NCBI GenBank assembly: GCA_004123355.1
Contig: SCHM01000003.1
Span: 2,108,001 to 2,172,000 of the forward strand
From: Amphirosellinia nigrospora
Taxonomy: Eukaryota; Ascomycota; Sordariomycetes; Xylariales; Xylariaceae
Length of the DNA: 64,000 nucleotides
Reading direction: 5' to 3'
Shown: positions 59,283 through 64,000 of the stretch, one piece after another
How positions within the stretch are numbered: position 1 is the first letter of the stretch
How the letters are laid out: every line of letters starts with the position of its first letter
Notes under the pieces: generated by a model
Databases searched by the model: none
What the model saw: only the letters and a program-made list of their open reading frames with translations
What the model was told of the DNA's origin: nothing
Program-made: the position numbers and the translations under genes

Positions 59283-61778
59283 ATGGTTGCTACATCATCA
59301 GCTACTCTCCCTCACCCCTTAGATCCCCTATCCAAGGATGAGATCCAATCCGTTATCGGTGTAGTTAAAAAGGCGCATGGGCAGCTCTTCTTCAATGTCG
59401 TATCTCTTCATGAACCGCGCAAGGCCGAGTTGACGAAGTGGCTTGAGAATCCTTCTGCCCCGCGACCAAGCAGGATTGCGGATGTCGTGGTGATTGCGCC
59501 CGAGGGCAAGGTCTACGATGGGCTCGTAGATCTCGCGTTGGGTTCAATCACAAAGTGGGAGCTGCTGGACGGGTTACAGCCGATTGTATACCCCTTTTGG
59601 GCCTGTGTCATGAATAAAGTACTAATTGGGCCTAGATCACGATGGAGGAATTGATGGCAGTCGAACATGTCTGTCGCAAAGACCCAAAGGTCATAGAACA
59701 ATGTGAGATCAGTGGCATTCCAAAGGAGAGCATGGACAGGGTCTATTGTGACCCGTGGACGATTGGTTATGACGAGCGGCACGGCAACAAAGTCCGCCTT
59801 CAGCAAGCTTTGATGTACTACAGGCCCAATGTGGACGACTGTCAATACCAGTATCCTCTAGACTTCTGCCCGATATACGATGCAGAGAAGAGAGAGATCA
59901 TCGATATTGATATCCCCAAGGTTAGGAGACCACTCAGCAAGAAGGAAGCTATCAATTATCACCCTTCCGGCGTTGAAAAAGCTGGAGGATATAGGAATAA
60001 CCTCAAGCCAATAAATATCACGCAGCCAGAGGGTGTATCTTTCAGCGTAACTGGTAGGGAGATCGGTGGCAGAACTGGAAGTTCCACATTGGGTTCAACT
60101 ATAGGGAAGGTATCGTTCTGAACAACATCACGTTCAATGACAAGGGAAACGTACGTCCGATCTTCTACCGGTTATCCCTCGCTGAAATGGTGGTACCATA
60201 GTAAGTTTGGTTTTCAATCAAGAGCCTTGTTACTACATATAAATTAGCGCGAGATGTTAACTACAACACAGTGGTAATCCTGAACACCCCCCATCACCGG
60301 AAACATGCATTTGATCTTGGAGAATACGGCGCCGGGTACATGACAAACAGCTTGACCCTAGGTTGCGACTGCAAAGGTTCGATTCATTATCTAGATGCCG
60401 AATTCCCTACTAGGGCCGGCGAAATTCGAACGATTAAGAATGCTAGTAAGTATTGGACATACACACCTCGAAGACATCAAGCCTGAGGAATAGCGACTGA
60501 TGCTTGGGGCTTTATTTAGTCTGCATTCATGAAGAAGATGCTGGAATCTTGTTCAAACACTCTGACTTCCGCGATGACTCCGTCATAGTAACAAGAGCAA
60601 GGAAATTAATTATTCAGCAGGTTTTTACTGCTGCCAACTACGAATATGCAATCCAGGTAAGCCGCTGTCCACATCATTTTCGTGATTGATTGTTAACTTT
60701 TGAAAGTGGATTTTCCACGTAAGTTACTGCCCTTAAAGCTGCTCTCGTGAGCAATTTTTCACGCCAATTGTAGCAAGACGGGACGATCCAGCCTGAGATC
60801 AAACTTACCGGCATTCTGAATACATATGCCATGGATATTGATGAAGATACACATGGATGGGAACCCAAGTATATCCAGGTACGACCAAGTCCAAGCTGAG
60901 CTACCCTGTATATACCCCTGAATCCGTTAGCTAATCACTCCATGAAGGTGTCAATGCCCACAACCACCAACACCTCTTCTGCTTGCGTATCGAGCCAATG
61001 TAGATGGTCCTAACAATACAGTATTCGTGGTTGATGCCGTAGCTTCGGACGCTCCGGTTGGAAGCCCAGAAACTACTACGGGAATGCATTTTCCGCCAAG
61101 CGCACCAAATTCTCTACGGTCGGCGAATCAGTCACGGATTACGATGGATCAACGAGCCGAACTTGGGACATCTGCAACACAATAAATTGCATCAGTACAG
61201 CGGGAAGCCCGCAAGCTACAAGCTAGTGAGTCGAGAGGTTCCCAAACTACTGCCCAAGGAAGGCTCCCTAGTGTGGAAACGCGCTGGGTTCGCCAGACAT
61301 GCAGTCCACGTAACCAAATGTAAGCAAGCATAGTCATTAGCATAAAAAGGCCTCGAGAAGACTGTCTAATTACGAAATAGACCGAGATGATCAGCTCTGG
61401 CCGGGGTCGACATGTACCCCAAACATCTGGCGAGCCATCGCTCGGTCTGCCGGAGTGGATGGGCGACGGCAGCGAGTCTATCGAGAACACAGACATTGTG
61501 CTCTGGCATACCTTTGGAGTCACGCATATTCCAGCGCCCGAAGATTTCCCGTAATGCCAGTCGAACCAATCACGCTGCTCCTGCGACCGCGCAACTTCTT
61601 TACCAACAATCCCGTCATGGACGTCCCGCCCAGCTTCTGCAGCACCCCCAGCCAGGTTGTCAACGGTAGGGGGGTTACCGATGCCGCCGACAAGATGAGT
61701 AAGCTGGCTTTTGACAGAGGTAGTGGCTGTTGCACAAATGGCATAAATGGCGTCAATGGAACAAATGGGACGTCATAG
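59283..61778 (+). CDS. copper amine oxidase (peroxisomal AO-I type)
   Basis: Oxidatively deaminates primary amines to aldehyde, ammonia and hydrogen peroxide, using copper and a self-made topaquinone, so it supports use of amines as nitrogen source. MVATSSATLPHPLDPLSKDE starts the first domain, with KAHGQLFFNVVSLHEP. RMYYRPN-type D2/D3 sequence follows (LMYYRPNVDDCQYQYPLDFC). AFDLGEYGAGYMTNSLTLGC contains the region of the catalytic base Asp. TAANYEYAIQ is the N-Y-E-Y topaquinone site, and NAHNHQHLFCLR supplies two copper His. The third ligand region is WHTFGVTHIPAPEDFP. At least five introns are seen. Frame slips lie near 60066 (a G lost from GGG), 61003, 61070 and 61178. The C-terminus ends NGINGVNGTNGTS rather than an SKL/SRL peroxisome signal, which is unusual for the group. 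Confidence 0.92.
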
Positions 61779-62512
61779 TTGAATAGATACCCATTTTTAC
61801 CTAGTGTAATATGAATTAAACTTCGTATGTATATGTGTCAGCTGCTTTCGGTAAAAGATAATTACTGTCGTGAATAAAGACTATCTTGATGCGAGCGTCT
61901 TGCTAAAATAATGGTGAAGAAGGACAAAGAAAAGGTGAAAGAAAGCAAAAGAGATAGGTAGAGACGGGTGTACGAAGTACTTGTACGGTTTTTTAATAAG
62001 GCCATACTAATTATGTTATACACTGAGTTGATTCTAGTTGCGAAATATTTAAATTATGAGCAGAGCTCAGTTCATTAACCGTGATATTATAGTAGTGGAA
62101 AATTTCGTGACATAAACTAAACTACCTAAATCTAGTTTTGTTATTAGGTTCAGTTTTGTTATAGTAGCTAGTACAGCCGTGTAAGTGTGATATATTAAAT
62201 ATATATATAGTGGCGTAGTACTCTGTATTTACATCAGCCTAGCCACAGTAATCTATAGCACTCCTCTCAATACCAAACTGTAGAACAGTTTATCGAACGA
62301 AAGATTGAGTTGCACAATTCTTTTTTAAAAAAAACTATCAACATCACATTGAATCTGATCCATTACTCAAGTTCTTGGCGCCCATCCCAGCCATTTCAGC
62401 CGTCAAAGTACATGCGGCTGGCCCGTTCCGTCTCCCTATCGCTAACTCGGATTGTGACTTTAACTGCCCGGTCCAACCCTTTCCGTAGACAGGATTATAA
62501 AATTGATCTCAT
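61779..62512. other. AT-rich intergenic stretch
   Basis: AT-rich, no gene seen. It includes an ATATATATAT run near 62200. It lies between the convergent 3' ends of the amine oxidase and the second SNF2-family gene. Confidence 0.5.
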
Positions 62513-64000
62513 TTAAACGTCGTTCTGCCGGCTTACGGCTTCGAAGTGACCATTATCTCCATCAGTCTGAAGTTTTACCCAAACAACTGTTTGTTCCTCA
62601 AAGGGCAAATCATCTTCTGCCCTCGCCGGGATCAAATGAGCCACGTTGCGTGGGGTTTGTGAGATGTAACCGATACGAAATTGCCTATTAATGTTTCCTC
62701 GTCTGGCCCATTCCCGTAACCCAGCCTGAAGGCCGTCTGCCGAAAAATTGTTGAACTCTTCAAGCTGAACTTCATCCATACCCGATAATATACAGTTAAG
62801 TAGTTCTTCATCTTCTGGAACCTCTAAATCTGCCCTGTCGAACTGTCTCCGAATTGAGCCCTGCAAAGCTTTGAGCCCGCACAGGTGATTGAAACCGGAA
62901 GTATTGTAGCGCCTGAACCTCCCATTGGGGAAGGCTTGGCGTGCCGCAGCATATGCCTCCGCATCATGATAGCCATCGATTCGCAAGACGGTGCCGTGAT
63001 TGTCTTCGTCATCCCCGTCATCCCCGCCATCCCCGTCACCCCCGTCGTCAGCTTCTTCGTCCGGTTGCCCATTGTCAACCTGGCCAAGAATCAAGTCGGC
63101 TAGTGGGTAACTAGGGCCGCTGTCTTGCCCGACTCCAGCTAGCTGGTCTCGATTCTCATTACGGATTCGGCGGATCTCCTCGAGCAAGTTGTTCCTGTCA
63201 TGCAACTGTATCAAATTAGGTTCCATGACTTGCCCCCTCCTATCCACCCTCCCGAAGGCTTGTTTCTGTATTTCTGAGCTTCTTGGGACTTCCGTTATGA
63301 TGACAGTACTAGCCCTGAATATATTAAAACCATGGCCTATAATGTTCATTGTCGATATAAGTATCTTGACAGGATCACCTTCCTTACAATCCTTTTGTAT
63401 GTAGTCAACATACTCCTGCCTTTCTTTAACACTTACGCCGCTATGCCGTACATGAACACTACATTTCTCTCGGAGTATTTAGGGAAAAGTATCATTAACA
63501 TCAAAAATGCCGAGAGTGGGTAGTCAGCGAATAGAAGAAGATGGCGGATGGTAGTCTCGTCGCTTGGCGGTGGTCCTAAGGTAGCTAGGTCGGGATCATC
63601 TGGATTCTTTTCGGAGATTTCTATGAGGCTATTGATCTGTCTCTCTACTTCTTTTATCTTGGGAGATTGTTCATATAGGATGTCTTTGTGCTTCCACCAA
63701 GTGGATGATTGTATTACACCAAGTGCTTCCGTCTTGGCCCTGTAGTCGAGTTTTTTGGGCACGAGGATTTTGCTGATTCTCGTGGCTATTGGAACAACGC
63801 TGTTGCCAAGTATACCTTCGTAGTTCACGGATTTATTTCCAACTAGTTGTGCGACTGTAGGAAAAGTTGAGGATCGTAGCAATAATTGGTGCGCTCGTGA
63901 CGCCGCCGTTCTCCGAGGGCTGTCGGATATGAATTCAAGCCTCCTTTGCGCAATTTCTCTTTTGATAGGCTTCTCTCCCTTCTTGTTTTCCTTTATCCAG
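62513..64000 (-). CDS. SNF2-family ATPase fused to OTU-like protease domain (copy 2, partial)
   Basis: Runs off the right edge, so only the C-terminal part is visible; the Walker motifs are outside the window. Reading from 64000: helical sequence with RTAASRAHQLLLRSSTFPTV, then SPKIKEVERQINSLIEI and the lobe-2 block HLLLFADYPLSAFLMLMIL. GVSVKERQEYVDYIQKDCKE and STMNIIGHGFNIFRASTVII lead to KQAFGRVDRRGQVMEP, SNF2 motif VI. After an acidic Asp/Gly linker (63000-63060, GGDGDGGDDGDDEDN) comes about 140 residues that look like an OTU-type cysteine protease: NTSGFNHLCGLKALQGSIRR (candidate catalytic Cys), NNFSADGLQAGLREWA and TVVWVKLQ, with HFEAV (candidate catalytic His) near the end. The stop is at 62513. 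One frame slip lies near 63470-63480. The closest relative in the window is the gene at 43373. Confidence 0.78.

Noticed and set aside
5355-61778. interpretation of the many frame breaks as a block of decaying pseudogenes
   Set aside because: Breaks are mostly one-base losses in homopolymers, while domains and catalytic motifs stay intact and four genes are clean. Assembly error is the simpler explanation, although it is unproven.
1-64000. CRISPR array, prokaryotic operon or telomere repeat
   Set aside because: No regularly spaced repeats and no TTAGGG tract were seen. Introns and gene families are fungal.

Overview
This window looks like nuclear DNA of a filamentous ascomycete (Pezizomycotina, probably Sordariomycetes). 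Genes are short to medium length and broken by small spliceosomal introns, mostly about 35-150 nt, with GTAAGT/GTGAGT-type donors. The families are typical of that group: a Zn2Cys6 regulator, a Pex23-type peroxin with a dysferlin domain, a G1 glutamic peptidase, GH71 and GH43 hydrolases, a PL4 rhamnogalacturonate lyase and a peroxisomal-type copper amine oxidase. Gene-free stretches are AT-richer and carry a recurring TACCTAGGTA palindrome. I saw no rRNA, tRNA, CRISPR array or intact transposon.

Layout: 1-5.35 kb has no recognisable gene. 5.36-8.6 kb holds a large unrecognised gene with a zinc-binding-like motif. 10.05-12.0 kb is a Pex23-like peroxin, 12.3-14.9 kb a sugar transporter (minus strand) and 15.8-17.6 kb a second MFS transporter. 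17.9-19.7 kb is a secreted PL4 lyase, 21.9-23.4 kb a GH71 alpha-1,3-glucanase, 23.6-24.7 kb a GCIP-type cyclin-D-interacting homologue and 25.1-26.3 kb a BTB protein. 27.7-29.9 kb is a molybdenum-cofactor sulfite-oxidase-like enzyme, 30.2-32.3 kb an amidase and 32.6-34.4 kb a Zn2Cys6 regulator. 35.2-35.9 kb is a small secreted protein, 38.7-39.6 kb a membrane protein and 40.1-41.7 kb a GH43 enzyme. 43.4-46.8 kb is an SNF2-family ATPase. Then come a G1 peptidase (48.7-49.7), a TANGO2/NRDE protein (50.4-51.5), a disordered conserved protein (54.2-55.8), TFIIH subunit Tfb2 (56.3-58.0) and a copper amine oxidase (59.3-61.8). A second SNF2-family gene, fused to an OTU-like cysteine-protease domain, runs off the right edge (62.5-64.0, minus strand).

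Two things stand out. First, two members of one divergent SNF2 family face each other about 16 kb apart, both in AT-rich surroundings. One carries an RGG/Pro-Gly-rich insertion inside its ATPase lobe, and the other a C-terminal OTU-like domain behind an acidic linker. This is the best candidate for something poorly described. Second, most genes contain several one-base frame breaks. Where I could infer the original reading, the break is usually a base missing from a short homopolymer run. Four genes (PL4 lyase, Zn2Cys6 regulator, small secreted protein, Tfb2) read cleanly. I therefore treat the broken host genes as probably functional genes seen through indel errors in the assembly, rather than as a block of pseudogenes.

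Functionally the window mixes housekeeping (Tfb2, TANGO2, peroxin) with plant or fungal polysaccharide breakdown (PL4, GH71, GH43), sugar uptake, nitrogen release (amidase, amine oxidase, G1 peptidase) and sulfite-type oxidation. That suits a plant-associated or saprotrophic fungus. I see no co-transcribed unit or secondary-metabolite backbone gene.
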